Source: Gammaproteobacteria bacterium (GTDB lineage Bacteria; Pseudomonadota; Gammaproteobacteria; Pseudomonadales; Litorivicinaceae). From it: DNA of 5,884 nucleotides. This document shows positions 5,878-5,884 of the stretch, in pieces. The position numbers and the translations under genes were made by a program. Under the pieces are notes generated by a model. The model made no database searches, was not told the DNA's origin, and worked only from the letters and a program-made list of their open reading frames with translations. Position 1 is the first letter of the stretch. Every line of letters begins with the position of its first letter. The stretch spans positions 58,995-64,878 of the forward strand of contig PAFS01000022.1 in assembly GCA_002705325.1 (NCBI GenBank), in the 5' to 3' direction.

Positions 5878-5884
5878 GACTTTT

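Larger units (their letters stand above)
5765..5884. other. Region downstream of pgsA without a convincing gene
   Basis: This 120-base tail contains the inverted repeats listed separately and an 8-base direct repeat AATCGTCT (5817-5824 and 5864-5871). No tRNA-like cloverleaf was recognised. A minus-strand frame is open through the whole tail and ends inside the pgsA 3' end. Another minus-strand frame ends at a TGA near 5815. A short + strand frame begins at ATG 5837 and runs off the window. None shows recognisable protein motifs. Confidence 0.5.

Noticed and set aside
5837..5884. Possible gene start at ATG 5837 running off the window
   Set aside because: Only 16 codons are visible, no ribosome site precedes it, and the ATG lies immediately after the hairpin.
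5745..5884. Convergent minus-strand gene ending in the pgsA tail
   Set aside because: Open minus-strand frames exist but are short and low in recognisable motifs, and no family could be assigned.

Overview
The window looks like a housekeeping segment of a gammaproteobacterial chromosome. All genes are on the + strand and tightly packed, and base composition looks mid-range by eye. The order (gacA/uvrY)-uvrC-pgsA is a classic gammaproteobacterial arrangement, and tsaB close behind adk is known from Pseudomonas-like genomes. Lineage is inferred from gene order and protein motifs only. Every complete intact gene from alr to pgsA ends in TGA, so the standard code applies.

Layout: the 3' end of adk (adenylate kinase) runs directly into alr (alanine racemase). 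tsaB (tRNA t6A modification) follows after about 30 bases. uppP (undecaprenyl-diphosphate phosphatase) overlaps the end of tsaB. A 74-base gap leads to a broken gacA/uvrY-type response regulator. Its 3' end overlaps uvrC (excision-repair nuclease), which is followed 9 bases later by pgsA (phosphatidylglycerophosphate synthase). The last 120 bases hold overlapping inverted repeats and no convincing gene. No terminator with a T-run was seen between adk and pgsA, so one long transcript, or two starting near the 2672-2745 gap, is plausible.

Functionally this is a mixed operon. Envelope building is represented by D-alanine supply (alr), lipid carrier recycling (uppP) and anionic phospholipid synthesis (pgsA). 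The others serve nucleotide balance (adk), tRNA modification (tsaB) and DNA repair (uvrC).

The notable region is 2746-3396. It is a GacA/UvrY relative of normal overall length and register, with a single in-frame TGA at codon 67. Between about 2942 and 2995 the receiver-like sequence appears in the +1 frame, which suggests two compensating indels. The receiver has also lost conserved pocket residues, while the LuxR-type DNA-binding domain is well preserved and has its own ATG. Either a two-component regulator is decaying, or a stand-alone DNA-binding domain is being kept. Nothing else in the window suggests an undescribed system.
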